Shown here: positions 13,237-20,665 of the stretch, piece by piece
How positions within the stretch are numbered: position 1 is the stretch's first letter
How the letters are laid out: each line of letters begins with the position of its first letter
Assembly: GCA_900552185.1 (NCBI GenBank)
Contig: URYT01000006.1
Location: 1 to 22,469 of the forward strand
Source: an uncultured Collinsella sp.
Lineage (GTDB): Bacteria > Actinomycetota > Coriobacteriia > Coriobacteriales > Coriobacteriaceae
DNA: 22,469 nt
Reading direction: 5' to 3'
Translations under genes and position numbers: made by a program
The notes under the pieces: model-generated
Seen by the model: the letters and a program-made list of their open reading frames with translations, nothing else
What the model was told of the DNA's origin: nothing
The model's database searches: none

Positions 13237-14675
13237 TAGTCCTCTTCGGCCTCGGCGGCCTCCTCAGCGAGACGCTGAGCAGCCAGCTCGGGGGTGAGAC
13301 CCTTGTACTCGGTCTCGCGACCCTTAGCACTGACGACGCGGACAACCTCGCCAATAAGCAAAAGCACGATGAAGATAACGATCATCGGGACCTTATCGCC
13401 AATCTCATCGACAGAGAACGGAATCAGCGTTGCAACGATAGCCAGAATCAGCTCGATGCAGGGAATAGCCAGCATGACCTTCATCATGGCGCCCTTAAAC
13501 GGGAACGTAAAGATGCGCGCACGGTTAGGGTCGTTCTTACGAAGGTTGAGGAATGCCGGGAACATCGGGATGTAGGTGAGCAGCAAGAATACAACGGAGG
13601 TACCGAAGAGCATCCAGAAGACACCGTTGGAGATGGCGTCGATGGGAACGAGCTGCAGGCACAGCACCAGGGAGGCGACGATGGCGTTGACCAGGTTGGC
13701 GCCGTTGGGCATGTCGTCATCCGAGATCATCGAGGCAAAGACCTTGGGCATGTTGCCATGCTCGGCAGCATAACGAGCAACGGAGTTGACGCCGAAGGAC
13801 CAGGCAGCCATGTTGGCGAACAGGGTGATCAGGAAGGCAATGCAGATGACCTTGAAGATCATGGAGTCGCCCACCATGGTCTGGACAGCGTAGATCATGC
13901 CGTAGTCGGGATCGATGGAATCGGCCGGCACCGCAGCGCCGATGCCAAAGCCAGCGAACAGATAGATCACGGCGATAGACAGGCCGCCGACGATGATAGC
14001 CTTGGGGATATCGCGAGCGGGATCGGCCATATCGTCGGTCATGGTGCAGATGACCTCGAAGCCCATGAAGTTAAAGATGATGATCGACAGGTAGCCGAGA
14101 GCGTTGGTGTTGGTAAGCTCGGGCAGGAAGGTGGCAGCGGACATGTCGTTCGCAAAACCGTTCTCCATGGCATACCAAATGCCCAGAGCGCCGACGATAA
14201 CGGCAACGGCGACCTTGACGATGGCGCCGCCGTTCAGGACCCACTCGGAGTCGGCCGCCTTGGAGCGGCCCATGAGGTAGACGATCCACACAAAGGCAAG
14301 ATCGATACCCAACTTGGCGATCAGATTGAACTCGACGCCAAAGACCATGCCCAGAATGTCGGGGAACATGGTAGCCAGCGAGGCGATCCACAGCGGGTAG
14401 TTAACCCAGTAGTAGTACGAGATGCGGGCGCCCCACTTGTCGCCCAGGCCATCACGTACCCAGTCGTAAATGCCGCCCTCGCCGTCATAGGTAGTGCCGA
14501 GCTCGGCGACAACCATGCCATAAGGGAGCAGGAAGGTCAGGATCAGGAAGATCCACCAGAAGAACTGCTGGTTGCCAATGGCAGCAGCGGGAGCGGCGGC
14601 CTCGCAAACGAAGACGACGCAGATGATGGTCGAAATGACCGTCAAGAAGGAAAGCTTCTTCTTTCCGTCGCTCAT
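13236..14675 (-). CDS. APC-family amino acid/polyamine antiporter, probably agmatine exchanger
   Basis: The product is 479 residues from ATG 14675, preceded by GAAGGAG. About 12 hydrophobic segments are visible. The first is LSFLTVISTIICVVFVCEAAAPAAAIG, typical of glutamate:GABA-antiporter-type APC transporters, followed by the conserved VVAELGTTYDGEGGIYDWV. A later block reads FNFMGFEVICTMTDDMADPARDIPKA. The C-terminus is a charged cytoplasmic tail ending in Ala/Glu repeats. In agmatine deiminase clusters the APC protein AguD exchanges agmatine for putrescine. Here the adjacent deiminase and divergent AguR-like regulator point the same way, although without carbamoyltransferase the exported product could be N-carbamoylputrescine. 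Function as another amino acid antiporter cannot be excluded. Confidence 0.85.
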   Translation of the reverse strand: MSDGKKKLSFLTVISTIICVVFVCEAAAPAAAIGNQQFFWWIFLILTFLLPYGMVVAELGTTYDGEGGIYDWVRDGLGDKWGARISYYYWVNYPLWIASLATMFPDILGMVFGVEFNLIAKLGIDLAFVWIVYLMGRSKAADSEWVLNGGAIVKVAVAVIVGALGIWYAMENGFANDMSAATFLPELTNTNALGYLSIIIFNFMGFEVICTMTDDMADPARDIPKAIIVGGLSIAVIYLFAGFGIGAAVPADSIDPDYGMIYAVQTMVGDSMIFKVICIAFLITLFANMAAWSFGVNSVARYAAEHGNMPKVFASMISDDDMPNGANLVNAIVASLVLCLQLVPIDAISNGVFWMLFGTSVVFLLLTYIPMFPAFLNLRKNDPNRARIFTFPFKGAMMKVMLAIPCIELILAIVATLIPFSVDEIGDKVPMIVIFIVLLLIGEVVRVVSAKGRETEYKGLTPELAAQRLAEEAAEAEED

Positions 14676-14748
14676 GATGAGCTCCTTCGCTCAGTCTTGG
14701 ACAAATCGAGACCCTTAAGATATTAAGACAATTGCCAAGCCTCGGTGA

Positions 14749-14844
14749 GCGGGCGACAGGAGACGAGCATCCGCCGCCCGCAAACGCGCTTTTAGAAGCC
14801 TTGAGGCTTAGAGCTGCTCGAGAGCCTCGAGAGCGGCGCTCTCG
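14749..14844. promoter_or_regulatory. Hairpin-rich divergent region between permease and LuxR-type gene
   Basis: The 320-base divergent gap contains GCGGGCG/CGCCCGC (14749-14755 and 14775-14781), AAGCCT/AGGCTT near 14796-14809, and CGAGAGC-GGC-GCTCTCG (14828-14844). These would fold in the 5' leader of the minus-strand permease. CTCGAGAG is also directly repeated just before the last hairpin, a possible regulator site. Confidence 0.4.
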
Positions 14845-14995
14845 CTTGCCGCCTACGCCTCGTCTCGCCGACAGTTCTTTATCTATGGCAGCGGCGTTTT
14901 TATTTGCTATGCCTTCGAGATGACCGAGATTTTCTTTTTTGAATACACGCTGCAAAAACTAGAGCTTTCCAGCTAGCGACTATTACCCAATCATC

Positions 14996-15727
14996 ATGCC
15001 CGTGATGCGGACCCCTGTGGCGACCGCTTCGCAGGCTTTTATTTGGGCCATTGCCAGGGACTTGCTCGACAAACATTCTAAAAAGCAATTCGTTATCCCC
15101 GTCGTAACGTTTTTGCTGTGCGAGTCGCTGACTATCGACGCTGTCCCCTACGGCCCCATGCATCAGTGGCTCTACTACGCAATGCGCCAGGTGTTCCTTA
15201 TCTTTGTGGGGCTGTACATCTTTTGGACGGCTCATAAAAGTACAAAGGTCGAGTTGAAGGCACGCGTTAACAACCAACGAAAGCACCTGATTATCGGCGC
15301 CGTCCTGGTCGGGTGCATCGTTGCCGAGGACTTCTACAGCATCCTGGTCGTCCCCATGAGCCTGGCGCCCTCTTGGCTGCAGCTATACCTGTCCGAGCGC
15401 AACTTTAGCGAGAACGTCTTTGCGTGCTACTTTGCGATTCTGCTCATCGCCTACACCTATCACGTGCTTTCGATTCGCATGCAGGAGGCGTCCGAAGAAA
15501 AGAACGCCAGCGATCTTGATCGACACATCGAAGGGCAAATGCCCTCTTATCGCAACGCCTACAAGCTCTCCAACCGCGAAGCCGAGGTTTTGCGTCTGGT
15601 AGTGCGGGGCAAGTCGAACCAAGAATTCCTTGCCGTGGGCACCGTCAAGACCCACATCCACAACATCCTGGTCAAAACCGAACAGCAAAATCGCACGACG
15701 TTAATCCTCCACTTTTGGAAGCGCTAA
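14996..15727 (+). CDS. Membrane LuxR-type regulator (AguR-like), HTH apparently damaged
   Basis: The product is 243 residues from ATG 14996, just after an in-frame stop region and without a visible ribosome binding site. TATTAC at 14981-14986 could serve a near-leaderless transcript. About four membrane segments (roughly 29-47, 58-78, 98-118 and 141-161) precede a LuxR/GerE domain (about 190-243: LSNREAEVLRLVVRGKSNQEFLAVGTVKTHIHNILVK). Intact LuxR domains have about five more residues (pattern IAxxL) between NQE and FLAVGTVKTH. Here they are missing in frame at residues 210-211, which removes most of the scaffold helix of the HTH. Membrane LuxR activators such as AguR of Lactococcus lactis sense agmatine and activate the agmatine operon. 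The divergent position suits that role, but DNA binding may be lost. The N-terminus also looks short compared with seven-helix relatives. Confidence 0.78.
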   Translation: MPVMRTPVATASQAFIWAIARDLLDKHSKKQFVIPVVTFLLCESLTIDAVPYGPMHQWLYYAMRQVFLIFVGLYIFWTAHKSTKVELKARVNNQRKHLIIGAVLVGCIVAEDFYSILVVPMSLAPSWLQLYLSERNFSENVFACYFAILLIAYTYHVLSIRMQEASEEKNASDLDRHIEGQMPSYRNAYKLSNREAEVLRLVVRGKSNQEFLAVGTVKTHIHNILVKTEQQNRTTLILHFWKR

Positions 15728-15775
15728 CCTGCCAAAAAGGGACAGGTTTATTTTGGTATGTTTTATCTGGGCAAA
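15728..15775. repeat. Repeat related to 10550-10598, inverted
   Basis: It starts at the first base after the LuxR-type stop. CCTGCCAAAAAGGGACAGG and TATTTTGGTATG form a hairpin, followed by GTTTTATCTGGGCAAAC. The reverse complement matches 10550-10598 over about 50 bases with few differences. The loop GGGACAGG is shared with 1158-1192. Confidence 0.75.
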
Positions 15776-15781
15776 CGCCAG

Positions 15782-15815
15782 CCGCCACGAGAGAGCTGTT
15801 TTTCCCTCGTGGCGG
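15782..15815 (+). terminator. Hairpin terminator downstream of LuxR-type gene
   Basis: A perfect 10-bp stem, CCGCCACGAG with CTCGTGGCGG, is followed by TCTTCT. It lies about 55 bases after the stop, just behind the 15728-15775 repeat. Confidence 0.6.
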
Positions 15816-15833
15816 TCTTCTAGCAGAAAAACC

Positions 15834-15952
15834 AAGTGAGTAGGCTTTTTGCAGGAGGCCAAGCACGCCCCAAAACGCCACAGCTCTGACCTGCGGTTTT
15901 ATCGATCATTTGTCGCGATGTACTCGGCAAGTTCAAAAAAGTCTACTCACTT
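15834..15952. repeat. 119-bp palindromic element, copy 2 (MITE-like)
   Basis: Same length and ends as 9206-9324, but in the opposite orientation. AAGTGAGTAGGCTTTTT (15834-15850) pairs with AAAAAGTCTACTCACTT (15936-15952), one mismatch. The conserved centre TGACCTGCGGTTTTA is present. Variable stretches keep partly compensated stems, which suggests that folding matters. It lies between convergent genes. Confidence 0.85.
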
Positions 15953-15975
15953 GCATCCGAGACACACCAGATAGG

Positions 15976-16018
15976 CAAAAACCGCCGCGAAAGGCGCCCG
16001 GCTCCCTTCGCGGCGGTT
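15976..16018 (-). terminator. Terminator of the BceAB-type operon
   Basis: AACCGCCGCGAAAGG (15980-15994) pairs with CCTTCGCGGCGGTT (16005-16018) with one bulged A. On the minus strand the stem is followed by a run of T residues. It lies about 35 bases beyond the permease stop. Confidence 0.85.
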
Positions 16019-16053
16019 ATTTGCTCTGGTTTTGCGACCGTTTTGCCCGCTTG

Positions 16054-18264
16054 TTATTCGCTGTAGCGGGTGGCGATGGCAGCTTGTACCATGCCGGCGC
16101 TCATGAGGTAGGTCACCAAGAAGTAGCCACCGTATGCCGCCAGGAAGATCGCGCAGGTGAGGCCCACGGTGCCGCCGATGCTCATATTTCCGAATATGCT
16201 CACCAGCTCGATGATCACCTTAAGTGCCACAAAGGAGTGCGCCAGGCCCACTGCCAGCGGGAACAAGAAGAATACCGCTTGCTGCGCCATCACCGAATGG
16301 CGAATCTGGCGGTCGTCGCAGCCGATCTGTGCCAGCACACGATAGCTGCGGCTGCCGTCGGCCACGTTGGAGAGTTGCTGGATCGACAGAATCGCCGCGC
16401 ATGCAACGACCAAAACAAAGCCGATGTAGATGGCTAGGTAACTAATAAGACCGTTCATTTGCGCTGCTTGTGTGTACATCTCGGAGCGTGTGATAAAGAT
16501 TCCCCACGACCCCGGCTCTTTGCCGTCAACGAGCAGATTGTCGAGCAGAGTGTATTTAATGCTCTCGTCTGCCTCGGTCGTATCTATCCCCTGTTTGTAG
16601 TTAACGAGCAGGCTACTGGAATACGGCTGCAGATTAAGCTGGGACAACAGCTCGTCGGCAACGACGACGGTACCCGGATTACTGCCCATCGCCGAGTTGG
16701 CGATGGCCGCCGTATCTTCGTCCGACTTATCGGTTGCGGGCTTGAGCGTATGCCCGCCCAAGGTAAGGGCATGGCCGCCAGCCATATACTTGGTGTACAG
16801 GTCGACCAGCTCGCCGCCCATATCACATGTGAGCAGATACTGGTCGTGACCGATGTGCACCGGCTCCTCGCCCATCATCTGACGCAGTTTGTTGTACTGG
16901 CTCGCCGGCGTCACAAACAGACCCATCGTATCGGCATTGCTACCCCCGAACGCCTTGGGAAGCTTTTCGCCCATGATCTTGCACATCTCACTTGGGGTCA
17001 CCGGAGGATTCGAGCCGCCAAATGGGTAACTCAGATACGAATCGATCTGCACATGCTCACCGGCAACATCGGCGATATCGACCTTCTTGCCGGTCTCGTC
17101 GTTGTTGTCCGCCGACTTGCTCTTGCCGTGCCATGCAGGGTACAAATCGACCGTTGTATCGGCCAACACCATGCTATCGGCCTCAGACGAATTGACATAC
17201 CCTTTGTACCCTTTGTAGTAGTCGAGCGTATCGGGCGTGTAATAGACATACGTCTGAGACACGTCAACAGGGTTATAGCGCTCCAGGTTTTCATTCATCA
17301 CGTTGGCAATTGACATACCGCACGTCACCGAGGTGATGGCCAAAAACAGGAGCATCGCGATGACGCCCATCGAAAAGCACACCGTGTTGACCTTGGCCGC
17401 AAACTGGCGCACGGTAAACATGTTGAGGCCGCGCCAATACACGCCGCGCAGGCTCTGTAGCAGCTTGATGAGCATGCCCGAGAGTCCCCAGAACAGGGCA
17501 AAGGTGCCCACGGTAACCATAGCGGTCGTAATACCAAACTGGTTCATGGCCTCTTGCAGCTTGCTGTCCGTCGCGGTTAGCGGGAACCCATCACGTAGCA
17601 GACGGTAATAGGCCACGCCCACCAGCACCGCACCCACGGCAAAGATGGCAATCGCGATCCAGGGGTTGCGTGTCTTGATGCTCTCGTTGCGACGCTCGGC
17701 ACCCATAAGCTCGATGAGTTTGGTGCGACGCGCGGCGCGGAGGTTCAGCAGTAGCGTGAGCACAAACATTACGAGCATGCAGGCAAGGGTCAGATTGAAC
17801 GCATGCATCGAGAAAAAGAAGTGGAAATTGGCGATCTGTGTCTTAAAGAGCGAGGCCGTAAAGAACGTCATGAGTTGGGAGAGTCCCACACCCAGCACAA
17901 TGCCGGCGACAAAGGCCACCACCGAGACAATCACCGTCTCGAGCGCCATGATCGTGGCGACGCGCCCGCGCCCCATGCCGAGCACCTGGTACAGGCCAAA
18001 CTCCTTCTTGCGGCGTTTCATGATGAAGTTATTGGCATACACCATCAAAAAGGCCATGACACCGGCCAAAAAGTACGTCAGGTCGCCGAGCATGCTGCCC
18101 ATTACCTGCGCCAAGCCCTTTTCATCGATTCCGGCGATGTCGACCTGCATCGAGATGGTGTTAAAGGCATAGAAGACCGTGACGCCCAGGGTGAGCGTCA
18201 AAAGGTAGACGAGGTAGTCGCGGCCGGCACGGCGGACGTTGCCCCAAGCGAGTTTACAGAGCAT
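16054..18264 (-). CDS. BceB/FtsX-type ABC transporter permease
   Basis: The product is 736 residues from ATG 18264, five bases after GTGAGGG; a GTG at 18276 is a weaker in-frame alternative. The start overlaps the ATPase gene by 11 bases. The N-terminus LAWGNVRRAGRDYLVYLLTLTLGVTVFYAF and the motif KRRKKEFGLYQVLGMGRGRV are typical of BceB/MacB-like FtsX permeases. There are about seven membrane segments in the first ~310 residues, one large extracytoplasmic domain (about 315-615), then three more near the C-terminus. This is the 10-helix BceB layout in which the large loop recognises peptide antibiotics or cell-wall precursors. These transporters give resistance to, or sensing of, bacitracin-like peptides, usually with a BceRS two-component system. 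None is present nearby. The substrate is unknown. Confidence 0.9.
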   Translation of the reverse strand: MLCKLAWGNVRRAGRDYLVYLLTLTLGVTVFYAFNTISMQVDIAGIDEKGLAQVMGSMLGDLTYFLAGVMAFLMVYANNFIMKRRKKEFGLYQVLGMGRGRVATIMALETVIVSVVAFVAGIVLGVGLSQLMTFFTASLFKTQIANFHFFFSMHAFNLTLACMLVMFVLTLLLNLRAARRTKLIELMGAERRNESIKTRNPWIAIAIFAVGAVLVGVAYYRLLRDGFPLTATDSKLQEAMNQFGITTAMVTVGTFALFWGLSGMLIKLLQSLRGVYWRGLNMFTVRQFAAKVNTVCFSMGVIAMLLFLAITSVTCGMSIANVMNENLERYNPVDVSQTYVYYTPDTLDYYKGYKGYVNSSEADSMVLADTTVDLYPAWHGKSKSADNNDETGKKVDIADVAGEHVQIDSYLSYPFGGSNPPVTPSEMCKIMGEKLPKAFGGSNADTMGLFVTPASQYNKLRQMMGEEPVHIGHDQYLLTCDMGGELVDLYTKYMAGGHALTLGGHTLKPATDKSDEDTAAIANSAMGSNPGTVVVADELLSQLNLQPYSSSLLVNYKQGIDTTEADESIKYTLLDNLLVDGKEPGSWGIFITRSEMYTQAAQMNGLISYLAIYIGFVLVVACAAILSIQQLSNVADGSRSYRVLAQIGCDDRQIRHSVMAQQAVFFLFPLAVGLAHSFVALKVIIELVSIFGNMSIGGTVGLTCAIFLAAYGGYFLVTYLMSAGMVQAAIATRYSE

Positions 18265-19039
18265 CGGAGCCCTCACCGCCCATCATGGCAACGACCTCCA
18301 TAATGCGGTCGAAGAACTCTCGGCGGTCGGTGTCGCCGCGGCGCAGCTCGGTGAAGATCTTGCCGTCGCGAATGAACAGCACACGGCTCGTGTAGCTGGC
18401 GGCAAAACTGTCGTGCGTAACCATGAGCACGGTGGCGCGTAGGCGGCGGTTAAGGGCCTCCAGGCTCTCGAGCAGCAGGCGAGCGCTCTTGGAATCGAGG
18501 GCGCCGGTGGGCTCGTCGGCCATGATCATGGTGGGGTCGGTGACGAGCGCGCGAGCCGCGGCAACGCGCTGCTGCTGACCGCCGGACATCTGGTAGGGAT
18601 ACTTGTCGAGCACCTGACTGATGGACAGGCGCGCTGCCACATCCTGCACGCGAGTCGAGATCTCTGCCGAGTTTGTGCGGGCGATGGTGAGCGGCAGGGC
18701 GATGTTCTCGCGCGCCGTAAGGGTATCGAGCAGGTTAGAGTCCTGGAAGATAAAGCCGAGCTCTTCGCGGCGGAACTGCGAAAGCTTAGCCTGCTTCATG
18801 CGTGTTACGTCCTGTCCGTTGATGCGGATCGTGCCGCTCGTGGCGCTATCGATGGTCGAGACGCAGTTGAGCAACGTCGACTTGCCCGAGCCCGAGGCGC
18901 CCATAATGCCAACGAATTCGCCGCGGTTGACGGTAAAGCTGACGTCGTTGAGCGCACGGGTCACGTTGCCCAGCGCTCCATATACCTTTTCGAGATGCGC
19001 GACCTCCAGTACCGGGGTCGCCATGTGCGTGGTTTGCAT
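18254..19039 (-). CDS. BceA/MacB-type ABC transporter ATPase
   Basis: The product is 261 residues from ATG 19039, with AAAGGA about nine bases upstream. Walker A is GASGSGKST, the Q-loop region reads GFIFQDSNLLDTLTARENIALPL, the signature is MSGGQQQR, Walker B is TMIMADEPTGALDSKSA and the switch His is in VLMVTHDSFAA. All catalytic motifs are intact. Sequence and context place it in the LolD/MacB/BceA family that pairs with FtsX-type permeases. The gene overlaps the permease downstream and forms a two-gene operon with it. A short dyad CCTTAC-N6-GTAAGG at 19123-19140 lies in the 148-base gap upstream, shared with the NUDIX-Vsr gene on the other strand. Confidence 0.95.
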   Translation of the reverse strand: MQTTHMATPVLEVAHLEKVYGALGNVTRALNDVSFTVNRGEFVGIMGASGSGKSTLLNCVSTIDSATSGTIRINGQDVTRMKQAKLSQFRREELGFIFQDSNLLDTLTARENIALPLTIARTNSAEISTRVQDVAARLSISQVLDKYPYQMSGGQQQRVAAARALVTDPTMIMADEPTGALDSKSARLLLESLEALNRRLRATVLMVTHDSFAASYTSRVLFIRDGKIFTELRRGDTDRREFFDRIMEVVAMMGGEGSDAL

Positions 19040-19122
19040 ACCGAGTCCTTTCTTGCGATTAGTCTACGGCATCTATAGTCGCAAGAAGCCGAGTCGGCTA
19101 CCATCGATATGGCTTACGCTTG

Positions 19123-19140
19123 CCTTACCGTTGTGTAAGG
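19123..19140. promoter_or_regulatory. Dyad CCTTAC-N6-GTAAGG in divergent promoter region
   Basis: A symmetric 6-bp dyad lies between the divergent ABC ATPase and NUDIX-Vsr genes. Its shape resembles MerR-type operators, which often lie in long promoter spacers, but no MerR gene is in the window. Confidence 0.35.
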
Positions 19141-19187
19141 TACGGGTAGCTAGCCTGTCACGTGTTGATGTTAAGAGAGGACTCCTG

Positions 19188-20177
19188 TTGAAGACTGTTC
19201 ATGTTGCCGCTGGGATCATTCGCAAGGAAGGATCTGATGAGCTGCTTGCCGTGCAGCGCGGCTATGGCGACATGCAGGGACTATGGGAGTTTCCCGGTGG
19301 CAAGCTCATGCGCGGCGAGTCGCCCGAGGACGCCGTACGCCGCGAGCTCATGGAAGAGCTGCAGGTAAAAGTCACCAACCTGCGCGATTTCTACACCGTT
19401 GAGTATGACTACCCCGATTTTCATCTCTCCATGGAGTGCTACTACTGCTCGCTGGCCGATGAATCCGATGAGCCTCAGAAGCATGACCGTCAGCTTGATA
19501 TCCGCTGGATTCCACGCACCTCGCTTGCCACCGTTGAGTGGATGCCCGCCGACAAGGGGCTCATTGATGCCCTGATTGAGCTGAAGGAAGACCGGCTCGA
19601 GGCCAACGGCACTGTCAACGACGCCGAGGCCGCCGCGACCGACGAGCCCGCCACCAAGCCCAAGCGCGCACCTAAACGCCGCAGCAAAAAGCGCGCCAAG
19701 CCCGGCCTGCTCGACGGCATCGACACCTCGGACCTTTCCGCCGACGAGCGCGAACTGGTGCGCCGTCGCGCCGCCATCAAAAAGTCCATGAAGGGCAACA
19801 AGCGTGCGAACACCAAACCCGAGCTGCTCGTTCGCCAGCGCCTGCGGGCAGCAGGTCTTACCGGCTATCGCTTGGAATGGAAGGTTCCCGGCAAGCCCGA
19901 CATCGCCTTCCCCGGCCGCAAGATCGCCATCTTCGTCAACGGCTGCTTTTGGCACCGCTGCCCCAAGTGCAACCCCAGCCAGCCCAAGCGCAATGTTGAG
20001 TTTTGGGAGGCAAAGTTCCGTCGCAACGTCGAGCGCGACCGTGCCGCCGTGGCAGCGCTCACCGAAATGGGCTGGACGCCCATAACCATCTGGGAATGCG
20101 AACTCAAAAAGGACCGCATCGACGCCACGATGGAAAAGGTCATCGAGCAGGTGCGTGCCGCAGAGCCGCAGCGCTAG
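19188..20177 (+). CDS. Fusion of NUDIX hydrolase and Vsr mismatch endonuclease
   Basis: The product is 329 residues from TTG 19188, seven bases after AAGAGAGG; the frame is open further upstream, but only antisense to the ATPase gene. Residues 1-130 form a MutT-like NUDIX domain: Nudix box at about 38-60 (GKLMRGESPEDAVRRELMEEL) with Glu53, Glu56 and Glu57, preceded by GLWEFPGG. A basic linker with KPKRAPKRRSKKRAKPG (about 155-172) follows. Residues ~195-325 match very-short-patch repair endonuclease: KGNKRANTKPELLVRQRLRAAG, catalytic Asp238 in GKPDIAF, GCFWH at 252-256, NVERDRAAV, then TIWECEL. Vsr nicks T:G mismatches, usually those from deamination at Dcm sites; MutT-type enzymes hydrolyse oxidised or non-canonical dNTPs. 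One chain would join nucleotide-pool cleaning with mismatch nicking. No cytosine methyltransferase gene is in the window. Confidence 0.88.
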   Translation: MKTVHVAAGIIRKEGSDELLAVQRGYGDMQGLWEFPGGKLMRGESPEDAVRRELMEELQVKVTNLRDFYTVEYDYPDFHLSMECYYCSLADESDEPQKHDRQLDIRWIPRTSLATVEWMPADKGLIDALIELKEDRLEANGTVNDAEAAATDEPATKPKRAPKRRSKKRAKPGLLDGIDTSDLSADERELVRRRAAIKKSMKGNKRANTKPELLVRQRLRAAGLTGYRLEWKVPGKPDIAFPGRKIAIFVNGCFWHRCPKCNPSQPKRNVEFWEAKFRRNVERDRAAVAALTEMGWTPITIWECELKKDRIDATMEKVIEQVRAAEPQR

Positions 20178-20430
20178 GAACGAGCCGTCCACACGCCCCA
20201 CACAGGCGAGCCACATCCGCGCCACAAACCTTAGAAAGCCCTTAAGCTCAAACCTTTCAAGCATGTTACTCGATAGCTTTGACCTGCGATTTCATCGCAA
20301 CGTCAAACCTCATTAAGCTTTTCTTTAGCGCTTCTTTGCAGCAGCCGCGGCATAATACTGCCAACGCACGGGACCTAGCAGCAGACCCCGTGCGCAACCT
20401 TTTGGTGGACATCGAGGAGGCCGCATAAGC
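20178..20430. other. Intergenic region with two hairpins
   Basis: This gap holds no supported gene. A near-perfect hairpin lies at 20278-20307 (TTTGAC/GTCAAA outside, TGCGAT-TTC-ATCGCA inside), suitable as a terminator for the NUDIX-Vsr gene. CATAAT at 20351-20356 may be a -10 for the small ORF downstream. A second hairpin, CGCACGGG with CCCGTGCG (20365-20372 and 20387-20394), would form the very 5' end of that transcript. Confidence 0.5.
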
Positions 20431-20640
20431 ATGCATTCTTCCAATGACGCAGCACAGCAGCCATCCCTAAAACATGCAGGCCTTTTCTCCTTCCCCCCGA
20501 CACAGAGAAACGGCCTCCTCGACTCCCCCACCACAAAAGCCAAACGGTCAACCGACCAGAGCCACAACTTGCGAGCATCGTTCGAAAAGCTCCAAGCATC
20601 CCTAGACAAGGCGTTCCCCGAACAGGCAAGAGCAATCTAA
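20431..20640 (+). CDS. Possible small protein of 69 residues, unknown
   Basis: The ATG at 20431 follows GAGGAGG by 10 bases, and a CATAAT -10 plus a 5' hairpin lie upstream, so translation is plausible. The product is polar with no membrane segment, signal peptide or known motif. The N-terminal part is Pro/Ser/Thr-rich; the last 25 residues (LRASFEKLQASLDKAFPEQARAI) could form an amphipathic helix. I do not recognise it. It ends 25 bases before the AraC-type regulator gene, whose promoter must then lie at its 3' end. It could be a real small gene, a leader peptide or a chance frame. Confidence 0.4.
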   Translation: MHSSNDAAQQPSLKHAGLFSFPPTQRNGLLDSPTTKAKRSTDQSHNLRASFEKLQASLDKAFPEQARAI

Positions 20641-20653
20641 GCCCATCGCGCTT

Positions 20654-20659
20654 TATACT
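20654..20659 (+). promoter_or_regulatory. -10 element TATACT suggesting leaderless AraC mRNA
   Basis: TATACT ends six bases before the ATG at 20666. Transcription from it would start at or next to the start codon, and no Shine-Dalgarno sequence is present. No clear -35 is seen. Confidence 0.45.
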
Positions 20660-20665
20660 GATGCC

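Noticed and set aside
13758..14726. A 322-codon plus-strand frame opposite the APC permease
   Set aside because: Its product is a His/Asp/Gly-rich shadow sequence, while the minus strand encodes a clear 12-helix transporter with a ribosome binding site.
16054..19039. MacAB macrolide exporter as an alternative to the BceAB assignment
   Set aside because: The permease has about ten helices and a single large outer domain, unlike four-helix MacB, and no MacA-type membrane fusion protein is present.
18621..19187. Upstream extension of the NUDIX-Vsr frame by 189 codons
   Set aside because: The frame stays open but runs antisense to the ABC ATPase gene. A ribosome binding site directly before TTG 19188 and the NUDIX domain starting there mark the real N-terminus.
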